Part shown: one piece after another, positions 8,961 to 17,497 of the stretch
Numbering within the stretch: position 1 is the first letter of the stretch
Layout: the number at the start of each line of letters is the position of its first letter
Assembly: GCA_934454635.1 (NCBI GenBank)
Contig: CAKSFR010000015.1
Location: forward strand, 1 to 64,000
Direction: 5' to 3'
Length of the DNA: 64,000 nucleotides
Source: an uncultured Ruminiclostridium sp.
GTDB lineage: Bacteria > Bacillota > Clostridia > Oscillospirales > Ruminococcaceae
Program-made: the position numbers and the translations under genes
The notes under the pieces: model-generated
Database searches by the model: none
Told to the model about the DNA's origin: nothing
What the model saw: only the letters and a program-made list of their open reading frames with translations

Positions 8961-9866
8961 TTAATTTTTCAAAAGCTCGATCATTGACTTTATGAGATCG
9001 CCTATCTGCGGCTTTGAGAACTGGCGGTCTGCGCCGACGCTTTCGCCTTTCTTTCTCATTCTGTCGTCGATAAGCGACGAGAACAGATATACGGGTATCT
9101 TTTTAAGATTCTGATTATCCTTTATCAGCTTCGTGAGTCTGTGACCGTCCATCTGCGGCATCTCAATGTCGCTTACGACGAGCGCAATACTCTCAGCCGC
9201 CTTTTCATTACCGGCAAAGCCCGAAATATAATTCCACGCTTCCTGACCGTTTGAAAATGCAAGGATATTATGAAATCCCGCAGAGGTCATCGCATTCACG
9301 ATCATTTTATTGAGCAGCGCCGAATCCTCCGCAATAATGATCTTTGCGTCGTAATTTACCGATTCGGATTTTTCCAGCTTATCAATTCCCGTGGTATCAA
9401 GCCCCGAACTGCTGTTAAGGTCGGAAATTATCTTTTCAAAATCGAGAATAACGATAATTCTTCCGTCGATCTTTGCAATTCCCGTCGCAACGCCTTTCCT
9501 GCTGTTGTTTGCAACAGACGGCGGCTTTTCGATGCTGCTCCAGCTTATTCTCTGAATGCCCTTTACGCTTGTTACATGGAAAGCGATATCGAGCTGGTTA
9601 AATTCACAAACGATAAGCAGCCCGCTGTTTCCGTCAGGCACGTCAACATCGAGAATTTTGTGGAGATCCACAACCGTAATCAGCTTATCACGCGGCATAA
9701 ACACACCCTCGACGCCATCGGGCGCAGACGGCATGGGAGTAACCTCGCGATACGTCATTATCTCGTTTACTTTCGCAATATTTATTCCGTAATCCTCGTT
9801 TCCGACGAAAAATTCAAGCAGTTCAAGCTCATTTGTTCCGCTTTCGAGCAAAATATTCGTTTCCAT
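8961..9866 (-). CDS. cheV: Chemotaxis coupling protein CheV (CheW + receiver)
   Basis: A 301-residue adaptor linking chemoreceptors to CheA, with adaptation by phosphorylation. The N-terminal CheW-like domain (about 10-155) is followed by a receiver domain (about 172-300) with the acidic pair in IIIAEDSAL, the phosphoacceptor aspartate in VVSDIEMPQMDG and the conserved lysine in FSKPQ. GGAAGG precedes the ATG. No other chemotaxis or flagellar gene is in the window, so its receptors are elsewhere. It has its own promoter with two tandem TATAAT-containing repeats. Confidence 0.92.
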   Translation of the reverse strand: METNILLESGTNELELLEFFVGNEDYGINIAKVNEIMTYREVTPMPSAPDGVEGVFMPRDKLITVVDLHKILDVDVPDGNSGLLIVCEFNQLDIAFHVTSVKGIQRISWSSIEKPPSVANNSRKGVATGIAKIDGRIIVILDFEKIISDLNSSSGLDTTGIDKLEKSESVNYDAKIIIAEDSALLNKMIVNAMTSAGFHNILAFSNGQEAWNYISGFAGNEKAAESIALVVSDIEMPQMDGHRLTKLIKDNQNLKKIPVYLFSSLIDDRMRKKGESVGADRQFSKPQIGDLIKSMIELLKN

Positions 9867-9899
9867 GGCATTTCCTTCCTTTTTTATTATACTGATTTT

Positions 9900-9928
9900 A
9901 TTATACTACTTTATTTTGCCAAAATCAA
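9900..9928 (-). promoter_or_regulatory. Sigma-A promoter of cheV
   Basis: Minus-strand TTGATT (9923-9928), 17 bp, TATAAT (9900-9905). A second AGTATAATAAAA repeat follows closely, giving a possible alternative -10. Confidence 0.6.
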
Positions 9929-9991
9929 GCATTTGGGCGAAATTTAACAAAAAAATATAAAACCCGTGCCGTTTTTGTTGAATTTCAACAA

Positions 9992-10927
9992 TCAATAACT
10001 ATAATTGCTTCCACCGATAAATTCGCGCACAAGCGAATCGAGCGGAACTCCCGTCATATCCATTCCGTCGATCTCCGTAAGGAACTCCTCAACGTCCGCA
10101 TATTTCGCGTAGTCCTTATAGGTGTCCTTAACGGCGAGAAGCTCGGGCAGAACCAACGGCTTATACACCGCCGCTTCGTATGAAATAAACGTATCGATAT
10201 CGTACATAGCCGAGTTCTTATACGGCATTATAAAGCGCTTTTCCCCGCGTTCGACATTCGCAAAGAAATCGAGCGTTCCCGAAGCGGGACGTCCGCGGAA
10301 CAGCTTGTCGCGCATAAGACGGCGCATAAGGCGTATTTTCGACGGGTGAAGCAGCCTGCCCTCTTTGTTTTCAAGGCGCGTGCGAACGCTGACGTAAACC
10401 GTTATGGCGTGCTTGCCTATCCGCCCCGTTATCTCGGGATTGAGCGCGTGAATGCCCTCCATAATAACAAATTCGCCGGGATTTCGCTTCATTTTTTTGC
10501 CGAGGGTACGGTGCTGCTGCGAAAAATCAAAAGCGGGAACGTCAATTTCCTCACATTTCCAAAGCTTTTCAAGATGCTCGTTCAACAGCTCCATATCAAG
10601 CCGCTTCGGCGATTCAAGGTCAACGTTTCCGTTTTCGTCAGCCTCGTTTCTCGGGTCGTCAACCGACAGAAAATAGTTATCCATCGAGAGAATGTGAACA
10701 TTTTTTCCTTTACATTCAAGCATTGTGGCAAGGCGCATTGCCGTGGTCGTCTTTCCCGAACCCGACGGTCCCGAAATAAGAATTATCGGCATATCGGCGT
10801 TGTGAACGGTAAGTCCCTCCGCAACCGCCGCGATGCGCGCGCGGTACTGCTCCTCCGCAGCTTGAACAAACGCTTCGGCGTTGTTTTTAGTATTAAGATT
10901 AAGTTCGTTAACGGTGAGTATATTCAT
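9992..10927 (-). CDS. Uridine kinase / phosphoribulokinase-family P-loop kinase
   Basis: A 311-residue protein with a Walker A motif GPSGSGKTT at residues 53-61, followed by SMDNYF and an LDMELL segment, as in uridine kinases. The N-terminal 50 residues are an extension not found in E. coli Udk. They resemble the region that links a TGS-like module to the kinase in clostridial homologues, but a TGS domain itself is not visible. It probably phosphorylates uridine or cytidine; the substrate is inferred from the family. It overlaps the upstream HAD gene by 20 bp, so the two are translationally coupled. Confidence 0.8.
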   Translation of the reverse strand: MNILTVNELNLNTKNNAEAFVQAAEEQYRARIAAVAEGLTVHNADMPIILISGPSGSGKTTTAMRLATMLECKGKNVHILSMDNYFLSVDDPRNEADENGNVDLESPKRLDMELLNEHLEKLWKCEEIDVPAFDFSQQHRTLGKKMKRNPGEFVIMEGIHALNPEITGRIGKHAITVYVSVRTRLENKEGRLLHPSKIRLMRRLMRDKLFRGRPASGTLDFFANVERGEKRFIMPYKNSAMYDIDTFISYEAAVYKPLVLPELLAVKDTYKDYAKYADVEEFLTEIDGMDMTGVPLDSLVREFIGGSNYSY

Positions 10928-11588
10928 CTACAGTTTCTTCCTTCTCAAGTAATTCAATAAGCCCGCCGGGCTTTGCGCACTTCGCATAAAGCAGCACTTC
11001 AAGCTGCTCGTCAGGCTCGCTCAGATCGGGTATCATAACGGTTTTGCAGCCTGCGGCGCTTGCGGAAAGAACCCCGTTCGGCGAATCCTCGACCGCTATG
11101 CATTCCGCAGGCGTAAGCCCGAGCTGTTCAACGGCGTAGATATAAACGTCGGGCTTCGGCTTTCCGTTTTCGACCATGTGCGCCGAAATTATCCTGTCAA
11201 AGCTGTCGAACAAGCCTACCTGCTTCAGATAATCGCTCGCGCGGGTAAGATCCGTCGCTGTCGCAACAGCCCGCTTAAAGCCCTTTTTCCCGAGATAATC
11301 CAACAGTTCGGGTATTCCCGGCTTAACCTCCAGACCGTATTTTTCGAGGTGATCGGACATCAGCTTCATTCGCCTTTTTCGCAAGATCCGGTAGTCGCAG
11401 CTCTCCCCGAACCACGTTTTCATAAGCGGCTCGGCATACTTTGCCGCAAGGCTGCGAAGCTGCAAGGCGTGTTCTCGCTGCATTGGAAAACCCGCTTCGT
11501 TCGCCGCCTGACACCAGTATTTCACAAGCAGCTTTTCCGTGTCGAGAACTGTTCCGTCAAGGTCAAAAATAACCGCCTTAATATTCAT
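10908..11588 (-). CDS. HAD-superfamily phosphatase, beta-phosphoglucomutase-like
   Basis: A 226-residue haloacid dehalogenase-type hydrolase. Motif I is FDLDGTVLDT near the N-terminus, with a helical cap domain after it. Motif II lies in VATATDLTRA, and later motifs are KPDVYIY and VEDSPNGVLSA. This pattern matches the phosphoglycolate phosphatase/beta-PGM group; the substrate cannot be read from sequence. The start is placed at ATG 11588, which has GGAG 8 bp upstream, rather than the longer frame. It overlaps the preceding gene by 11 bp and the uridine kinase gene by 20 bp. Confidence 0.85.
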   Translation of the reverse strand: MNIKAVIFDLDGTVLDTEKLLVKYWCQAANEAGFPMQREHALQLRSLAAKYAEPLMKTWFGESCDYRILRKRRMKLMSDHLEKYGLEVKPGIPELLDYLGKKGFKRAVATATDLTRASDYLKQVGLFDSFDRIISAHMVENGKPKPDVYIYAVEQLGLTPAECIAVEDSPNGVLSASAAGCKTVMIPDLSEPDEQLEVLLYAKCAKPGGLIELLEKEETVDEYTHR

Positions 11589-12630
11589 AGGTATCTCCAA
11601 GGTTTGTAGCATTTTTAATGGAATGGAGGGTCATGGAATTTTTCGCCTTTGAAAGCGTATATTCCATTACCTTTGTCGCTTCGTCATGCAGCTTTATCCC
11701 TTCGATCGCAAGCGCCGTGGGCGGCATATACTTAACGCGGACAGTGTAAAGCTCGCCGACGCTTGAAACATCGGTAATAACCGGCGAATATGCGGTGTAG
11801 CGCGGACTTATCGGAACTAGATAGGTGTTCGTATCTTCATTATATGTAAAAGAAGTGCTCGCGCTTCCTACCGTCTGGTGACTTATTTCGACCGCATTTC
11901 CGAAAATGGCGCGGATATTGAACTCAACATCGACGGCAGGCACATACATATAAGTGTTGTACAGCTTTTCATAGTTGGTGGTATCGCCAGTTAGAATGAT
12001 TCGCCAGAGCGCGGATTCGACAACAACGCTCGAGGGCAGCTCCTCGACATTCGCGAAAGCGGGCGGGTCAACCGTTACGACCGGATAGATAAACAGTGCA
12101 ATCTCGTTTTTAAGAGAGGTCTGGTTAGCGATCTCGCTTACTCCGTTTGCAATGAATCTCACGCTGGAATACATTCCTATTATCGACATAATGATGATAA
12201 AAACCGCAAACACAAGATAAAATTTGTTCGGTCTTTTTTCTGTTTTCACTTCAGCAGGCTCGGCGGCCTCCTCGGGTTCGTTTTCTTCCGAAACGTCCTC
12301 GTAATCCCCGCCGAGCGCAGAACCCATCGTCGCGATAAGCGTATCCGTCGGTGAATACTCGCCGACTATCTCCTCGGGCGCGGGCTTTTTTTCTGGAGCG
12401 CGGTATTCACGAACCTGCTCCGGCTCGGGTTGCCCCTCCGCCTGTTTTTCATCGCTCTCGGCGACAGGCGCCTTCTCACTTTGTTTTACCTCCGCCGAAG
12501 CGTCCAGCGAAAAAATCTGAACCTCTGCGGAAGCGCTGCCGCCCTCCTGCTTAAGCTCCTCGCTGAGCCGCTCGGTAACGTTTCGGCTCGGCGCAGAGCC
12601 GTTTCTGTTCCTGTTTCTCTTTTTGCTCAT
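11578..12630 (-). CDS. Single-pass membrane protein of unknown function
   Basis: A 350-residue protein. The first 130 residues are a low-complexity, Glu/Ala/Pro-rich cytoplasmic tail. A single membrane segment follows (about 138-158, FYLVFAVFIIIMSIIGMY), and the remaining 190 residues are predicted to lie outside the cell with a beta-rich pattern. I do not recognise the family. It begins 3 bp after proA ends and overlaps the HAD gene, so it belongs to the proB-proA transcription unit. AGAGGAT precedes the ATG. Topology suggests a cell-envelope sensor or scaffold, but this is a guess. Confidence 0.7.
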   Translation of the reverse strand: MSKKRNRNRNGSAPSRNVTERLSEELKQEGGSASAEVQIFSLDASAEVKQSEKAPVAESDEKQAEGQPEPEQVREYRAPEKKPAPEEIVGEYSPTDTLIATMGSALGGDYEDVSEENEPEEAAEPAEVKTEKRPNKFYLVFAVFIIIMSIIGMYSSVRFIANGVSEIANQTSLKNEIALFIYPVVTVDPPAFANVEELPSSVVVESALWRIILTGDTTNYEKLYNTYMYVPAVDVEFNIRAIFGNAVEISHQTVGSASTSFTYNEDTNTYLVPISPRYTAYSPVITDVSSVGELYTVRVKYMPPTALAIEGIKLHDEATKVMEYTLSKAKNSMTLHSIKNATNLGDTYEY

Positions 12631-12633
12631 CTG

Positions 12634-13878
12634 TTATCCTCTTATCTGACCGTTTCCGTTTATAAGATATTTATAAGTCGTAAGCGCCTGCAAGCCCATC
12701 GGACCTCTTGCGTGAAGCTTCTGGGTCGAAATTCCTATCTCCGCGCCAAGCCCGAACTCAAATCCGTCCGTAAAGCGCGTGCTTGCGTTTACATACACCG
12801 CCGCTGCGTCAACAAGACGCTGGAATTTATCTGCAATATCGAGATTTATCGTTACAATGCATTCACTGTGGCGCGTTCCGAAGCGGTTGATATGGTCTAT
12901 CGCCTCATCAACGCTATGTACCACCTTAGCCGCAATGACATAATCGAGAAATTCCCTGCGGTAGTCCTCGTCCGTCGCGATACGCTCAACGGAAATATAT
13001 TTCGAGGTTTCCTCGTCGCCGATTATCTTTACCTTTCCGTTCCACTTTTTTGCAAGCGCGGTAAAGAACTGCTCCGCGATATCCTTGTGAACAAGCACAT
13101 TTTCTATCGCGTTGCAGACGCTCGGACGCTGCGTTTTCGCGTTGTTTACGATCTCGACCGCCATATCGATATCGGCAAATCTGTCAACGTAAACATGGCA
13201 GTTTCCCTCGCCCGTCTGAATAACGGGAATGGTCGAATTTTGCATGACGGAATGTATAAGACCGCCGCCTCCGCGCGGGATAAGCACGTCGATATATTTA
13301 TCCGCTTTCATCAGCTCGTTCGCAACAATACGCGACGTATCGACAACAAGCTGTACGGCGTCCGCGGGCAGACCCGCCTCGGAAATCGCCTCTCTCATGA
13401 GCCTTACGAGGCATTTGTTGGAATAAATAGCGTCGCTGCCGCCGCGGAGAATGCATACGTTTCCCGATTTCAGGCAAAGAGTCGCAGCGTCGACCGTAAC
13501 ATTCGGCCGCGACTCAAAAATTATCCCGATAACGCCGAGGGGAACGCGCTTCTGAATTATTCTCAGCCCGTTGGGAAGTTCACCGCCGCCTATTACCTCG
13601 CCGATAGGGTCTTTAAGCGCAGCGAGCTGCAAAACTCCATCGCTTATGCCGTCGATGCGGCTTTCCGTAAGCGTCAGGCGGTCGATCATCGCCTCCGACA
13701 TTCCGTTTATCCGCGCGTTCTCGATATCGCGGCTGTTTTCCTTTATAATTACGTCCTTGCTGTTAAGCAGCTTTTCGGAAACGGCGCGAAGAGCCGCGTT
13801 TTTCTGCAATGTTCCGATTTTTGTCATTTCACGCTCGGCGGCCTTTGCGGCAATTCCAAGCTCGTTAATATAACTCAT
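12634..13878 (-). CDS. proA: Glutamate-5-semialdehyde dehydrogenase (gamma-glutamyl phosphate reductase)
   Basis: Second step of proline synthesis: NADPH-dependent reduction of gamma-glutamyl phosphate. The 414 residues are the usual length. The catalytic cysteine lies in QRPSVCNAIENVLVH. Other family segments are VPLGVIGIIFESRPNV, LRGGSDA and the C-terminal GRGPMGLQALTTYKY. The gene follows proB with a 15-bp gap. Confidence 0.96.
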   Translation of the reverse strand: MSYINELGIAAKAAEREMTKIGTLQKNAALRAVSEKLLNSKDVIIKENSRDIENARINGMSEAMIDRLTLTESRIDGISDGVLQLAALKDPIGEVIGGGELPNGLRIIQKRVPLGVIGIIFESRPNVTVDAATLCLKSGNVCILRGGSDAIYSNKCLVRLMREAISEAGLPADAVQLVVDTSRIVANELMKADKYIDVLIPRGGGGLIHSVMQNSTIPVIQTGEGNCHVYVDRFADIDMAVEIVNNAKTQRPSVCNAIENVLVHKDIAEQFFTALAKKWNGKVKIIGDEETSKYISVERIATDEDYRREFLDYVIAAKVVHSVDEAIDHINRFGTRHSECIVTINLDIADKFQRLVDAAAVYVNASTRFTDGFEFGLGAEIGISTQKLHARGPMGLQALTTYKYLINGNGQIRG

Positions 13879-13893
13879 AATATGTTCCTTTCA

Positions 13894-14688
13894 TCATTCG
13901 TTTTCGCCGAGGTCGAAAACCGTGCATTTCGCAGTCCCCGCAAATAAATCGTAAAGATTTTCGGGTCTGTCGCCTTTTATAACCACCGTCGGAATATTGC
14001 TTTCGCCCGCGATGCAAGCCGCTTCAAGCTTTGTTATCATGCCGCCGCTCGCTAGCTCGCTGCCCTTTTCTCCCGCCGCTGCGATCATCTCATCGGTGAC
14101 CTTTGTCACTATCGGAATGTGCTTTGCGTCGGGAAGCGCGGGGTTCTTATCGTAAAGTCCGTCAACGTCTGTAAGAATAATGAGCAGATCAGCTTCGCAA
14201 AGCGCGGCGGACATAGCCGAAAGCGTATCGTTTTCATCAAAATCGAGCTGTTCGATCGAAACCGTGTCGTTCGCGTTGATTATCGGAACAGCGCCCATTT
14301 CAAGCAGCCTGTGAAGCGTGTTGAACGCATTCTCGCGGCGCACCGGATTGCTTACAACGTCGCGCGTAACAAGAAGCTGCGCCACGGTATGATTATATTT
14401 CATAAATTCGCGGTCGTATATATTCATCAGCTCACACTGTCCGATTGCGGCGCACGCCTGTTTCGTCGGCATATCAGTCGGACGCTTCGGCAGCTCCGCG
14501 CGCCCTACGCCGATCCCTATCGCGCCGGAGGTTACAAAAATAACGTCCCTGCCCTCGTTTTTCAGGTCCGACATTACCTCGATAAGCTTCTGAACACGTC
14601 GGATATTGAGATTTCCCGTTTTATAGCAGAGCGTTGAAGTGCCAACTTTTATTACAATTCGCTTCGCGTTTTTTACTTTTTCTGTCAT
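13894..14688 (-). CDS. proB: Glutamate 5-kinase, short form without PUA domain
   Basis: First step of proline synthesis, ATP-dependent phosphorylation of glutamate. The 264 residues form only the amino-acid kinase domain: VIKVGTSTL near the start, FVTSGAIGIG, NANDTVS and LTDVDGLYDKNP. The C-terminal PUA domain of E. coli ProB (367 residues) is missing, as in other Firmicutes short forms. GGGAG precedes the ATG. It leads a unit that continues through proA and probably the three genes beyond. Confidence 0.95.
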   Translation of the reverse strand: MTEKVKNAKRIVIKVGTSTLCYKTGNLNIRRVQKLIEVMSDLKNEGRDVIFVTSGAIGIGVGRAELPKRPTDMPTKQACAAIGQCELMNIYDREFMKYNHTVAQLLVTRDVVSNPVRRENAFNTLHRLLEMGAVPIINANDTVSIEQLDFDENDTLSAMSAALCEADLLIILTDVDGLYDKNPALPDAKHIPIVTKVTDEMIAAAGEKGSELASGGMITKLEAACIAGESNIPTVVIKGDRPENLYDLFAGTAKCTVFDLGENE

Positions 14689-14730
14689 TTTAACAGCTCC
14701 CGTCTTTGTCGTGCAATGATAATTATTTAC

Positions 14731-14759
14731 ATTATATCAAAAAACGCCGCAAAATGCAA
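14731..14759 (-). promoter_or_regulatory. Sigma-A promoter of proBA
   Basis: Minus-strand TTGCAT (14754-14759), 17 bp, TATAAT (14731-14736) with a preceding TGA (extended -10). Confidence 0.7.
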
Positions 14760-14845
14760 TAGTTTCATATATAAAAACTATAATAGCGTAAAACAGATTA
14801 CAGCAAAAATGCGCCCCGTTCCGAATATTACACCCTCATTTCATG

Positions 14846-14874
14846 TTGACTTTTCGACCGACGCGGTATATAAT
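14846..14874 (+). promoter_or_regulatory. Sigma-A promoter of the response regulator
   Basis: TTGACT (14846-14851), 17 bp, TATAAT (14869-14874), 32 bp before the regulator ATG. Confidence 0.75.
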
Positions 14875-14906
14875 TAAGACAATATATCATATCGGGAGAG
14901 AAAACC

Positions 14907-15587
14907 ATGCGCAATGAAAAAATCCTCATTATCGAGGACGACAACGATATAAACGCGCTGCTTTGCGAAGCGCTCTCAAAGGCGGGTTATTCCTGCGTCA
15001 GCGCTTTTTCGGGTACCGAGGGGCTTCTGATTTTCGGCGCAGGAGGAATTTCGCTAGTCCTGCTCGACCTCATGCTTCCCGGAAAAACGGGCGAAGCCGT
15101 GCTGAGCGAGATACGCGCGAAATCGGCGGTTCCCGTAATAGTTATGTCGGTGCGGGACTCAGTCGATACGAAAATCGACCTGCTTTCCTCGGGCGCGGAC
15201 GACTATATAACAAAGCCGTTCAACATCAAGGAGCTTCTCGCCCGCGTGAGCGTTCAGCTTCGGCGTTCAGCTCCCGCAGAGGCGCGCGAAACGCTTGCTT
15301 ACGGTAATATTTTGCTGGACAAAACGGGACTTACGCTTACGCTGAAAAACATCCCCGTAGAGCTTACAAAGCAGGAGCTTAAAATAATTGAGCTGTTTTT
15401 GTCGCACCCCGACAGGGTGTTCACAAAGCAGGATATTTACTCCTACGCTTGGGAGGATTACTACATCGGCGAGGACAAAACGATAAACGTTCACATCAGC
15501 AATATACGCCGAAAATTCAAGGCGATTTCAGACGAGGAATATATCGAAACGGTCTGGGGAGTAGGCTTTAGGCTAAAAAAACTTTAA
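14907..15587 (+). CDS. OmpR-family response regulator
   Basis: A 226-residue transcription factor. The receiver domain (about 1-115) has the acidic cluster IIEDDND, the phosphoacceptor in LVLLDLMLPG and the conserved lysine in ITKPFN. A winged-helix DNA-binding domain follows (about 128-226), ending in the typical TVWGVGFRLKKL. Its probable partner kinase is at 17498-18415, with an ABC transporter in between. That order is common for antimicrobial-peptide sensing and export modules. A family A repeat array separates it from the transporter genes. TCGGGAGAG precedes the ATG. Confidence 0.92.
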   Translation: MRNEKILIIEDDNDINALLCEALSKAGYSCVSAFSGTEGLLIFGAGGISLVLLDLMLPGKTGEAVLSEIRAKSAVPVIVMSVRDSVDTKIDLLSSGADDYITKPFNIKELLARVSVQLRRSAPAEARETLAYGNILLDKTGLTLTLKNIPVELTKQELKIIELFLSHPDRVFTKQDIYSYAWEDYYIGEDKTINVHISNIRRKFKAISDEEYIETVWGVGFRLKKL

Positions 15588-15630
15588 CCTTTCTTTAACA
15601 TTTTTTGGCGAAATATTAACACCCGCGCTG

Positions 15631-15787
15631 TACAATTCAATACATAGACGTTGTCTATATATTGATTACCGCTTAAAAAAGCGGTATGCCAAAGACATCG
15701 GCTTTGACGGAATTAGTATTGTATGGCTACGCAGAAGCGGCGAATCTTCCTATAGAAGTTGTCTATAGGAAGATCGAAAAATAGTAT
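15631..15787. repeat. MITE-like element, family A, composite copy 2
   Basis: About 157 bp. The left part (CATAGACGTTGTCTATA, then CCGCTT/AAGCGG hairpin) matches copy 3 and ends in GGAATTAGTATT, the inverted terminus of the family. The right part has its own hairpin, CTTCCTATAG/CTATAGGAAG, and ends GAAAAATAGTAT. It looks like two elements joined or nested. It occupies almost the whole gap between the regulator and the transporter. Confidence 0.6.
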
Positions 15788-15819
15788 AAAGCCATAAAAG
15801 ACAGAAAGGCGGCTTAATT

Positions 15820-16734
15820 TTGGAAAACATAATCGAAACCTTCAGCGTTACAAAACAGTACCGCAGACAAAAAGCGGTGAGCAGTATCAGCATTTCCATT
15901 GAGCAGGGCGCAATTTATGGACTTATCGGGCGCAACGGCGCCGGTAAGACAACTCTGCTGAAGATGATAGCGGGACTTTCCGCGCCGACCGACGGAGAAA
16001 TTGCCGTTTTCGGTATGAAAGGCGCAGAAAAAAACGCGGCAATGAGCCGTATCGGCGCGCTTATAGAAAATCCCGGGCTTTACCCGAACATGACTGCCGA
16101 GGAAAATCTGAAGGTCAAGTGCTATGCGCTCGGAATACGCGATAAGAATTTGCCTGCGGAGCTTCTGGAGCTTGTCGGACTTTCGGACACGGGAAAAAAA
16201 GTGACAAAAAAATTCTCTCTCGGAATGAAACAGCGGCTCGCAATGGCGATCGCGCTTACGGGAAATCCCGATATACTCCTGCTCGACGAGCCGACAAACG
16301 GACTTGACCCGCAGGGAATCGCCGAGATACGCGAAACTATACTGCGGCTGAACCGCGAGAAAAATATAACCTTTATTATCTCCAGCCACATTCTCGACGA
16401 ACTTTCAAAAATCGCCACGCATTATGGGATAATCCACAAAGGCGAGCTTATAGAGCAGCTTACACGCGAGGAACTTTCCGCAAAATGCAGCGAGCATATC
16501 GAACTCAAAACCGACGGCAATCAGCTTGCCTGCACGGTTCTCGATGAAATGGGAATTGCCGATTACACGGCTGTTGACAGCGAAACGTTACACGTTTTTG
16601 CGAACTCCGATCTATGCGGAGATATATCTTTAAGACTTGCGCAGAAAGGCATAAAGGTCAAGGAAATTGCCGTAAAGAGCGAGGCGCTTGAAGAATATTA
16701 TCTTAAACTGACGGGAGGAAACGAAAATGCGTAA
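15820..16734 (+). CDS. ABC transporter ATP-binding protein, BcrA/lantibiotic type
   Basis: A 304-residue ATPase. Walker A is GRNGAGKTT (about 38-46), signature FSLGMKQRLAMA, Walker B ILLLDEPTNGLD and switch histidine in IISSH. The C-terminal 90 residues are the accessory region of the BcrA-like group, which exports or protects against peptide antibiotics. The start is TTG at 15820, the only start near AAAGGCGG. It overlaps the permease gene by 8 bp. Confidence 0.92.
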   Translation: MENIIETFSVTKQYRRQKAVSSISISIEQGAIYGLIGRNGAGKTTLLKMIAGLSAPTDGEIAVFGMKGAEKNAAMSRIGALIENPGLYPNMTAEENLKVKCYALGIRDKNLPAELLELVGLSDTGKKVTKKFSLGMKQRLAMAIALTGNPDILLLDEPTNGLDPQGIAEIRETILRLNREKNITFIISSHILDELSKIATHYGIIHKGELIEQLTREELSAKCSEHIELKTDGNQLACTVLDEMGIADYTAVDSETLHVFANSDLCGDISLRLAQKGIKVKEIAVKSEALEEYYLKLTGGNENA

Positions 16735-17488
16735 TCTCATAAAAATGAATTTTTACCGCCTTTCGCGGTCAATGTCGGCGTATATCATTATTTTTATTGT
16801 AATTCTTGAGTGCTTTATGATGGGCGCTGTTTATCACGATAATGCGCGGCTTATTATAAGTGTGAATTATTCCGCGGAACCGATATATGAGTTTTTAAAC
16901 CTCATTCTCAGCAACAATATCATTCTTTGCTTTCCTCTTGCGGGAATTGCGCTGTTTATTACTGCGCAGTACAAAAGCGGGTTTATAAAGAATTTCGCGG
17001 GGAACTACCCCGAGCGCGCTAAAATAATCGGCGCGGACATAATCGTGAGCTGCGCGTATTCGCTGATACTGCTTGCTGCGGCTATCGGCGCGACATATAT
17101 TGTCGGGCTGACATTCAACCGCGATATTACGACGCTCGGGCAGCTTTCGGATAACCTTGACGTTATTCTTCCGAAAATAATGCCGTATCTCGGATTTTCC
17201 ATGCTCGCGGTCTTTATCAGCGAAGCGTTAAGAAGCGCGACGTTCACGATAATCGGCGGGTTTGCCCTGATACTGCTTTCGCAGGTCATTACAAGTGTGT
17301 TCGATTACGCGCTTCATAAGATAGGTATTTCCGAAACGTTCAGCGTCGGCGATTACTTTATGATAAATATAATGTCAAAGTCCGACATTTCAGACGACGC
17401 TTTGAGAATTGCAATAGTCGGCGCGGTTTATTTCGCGGTGTTTGCGGTTATTACAATTATAATGTCCAAAAAGAGGGACATAGTTTAA
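16727..17488 (+). CDS. ABC transporter permease
   Basis: A 253-residue integral membrane protein with about six hydrophobic segments (roughly 15-35, 55-75, 105-125, 150-170, 175-195 and 225-245), the layout of ABC-2 type permeases. It overlaps the ATPase gene by 8 bp and is followed 9 bp later by the sensor kinase gene. The three are co-translated partners. The substrate is unknown; the arrangement fits self-protection against a peptide antibiotic. Confidence 0.88.
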   Translation: MRNLIKMNFYRLSRSMSAYIIIFIVILECFMMGAVYHDNARLIISVNYSAEPIYEFLNLILSNNIILCFPLAGIALFITAQYKSGFIKNFAGNYPERAKIIGADIIVSCAYSLILLAAAIGATYIVGLTFNRDITTLGQLSDNLDVILPKIMPYLGFSMLAVFISEALRSATFTIIGGFALILLSQVITSVFDYALHKIGISETFSVGDYFMINIMSKSDISDDALRIAIVGAVYFAVFAVITIIMSKKRDIV

Positions 17489-17497
17489 GGGGATTTT

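Noticed and set aside
9976..9992. Terminator after the uridine-kinase-like gene (TTGTTGAA/TTCAACAA)
   Set aside because: The stem is weak and, on the minus strand where it would have to work, it is followed by A residues and not T.
12430..13947. 505-residue plus-strand ORF opposite proA
   Set aside because: Its length comes from codon bias on the opposite strand; proA and its neighbour are unambiguous on the minus strand.
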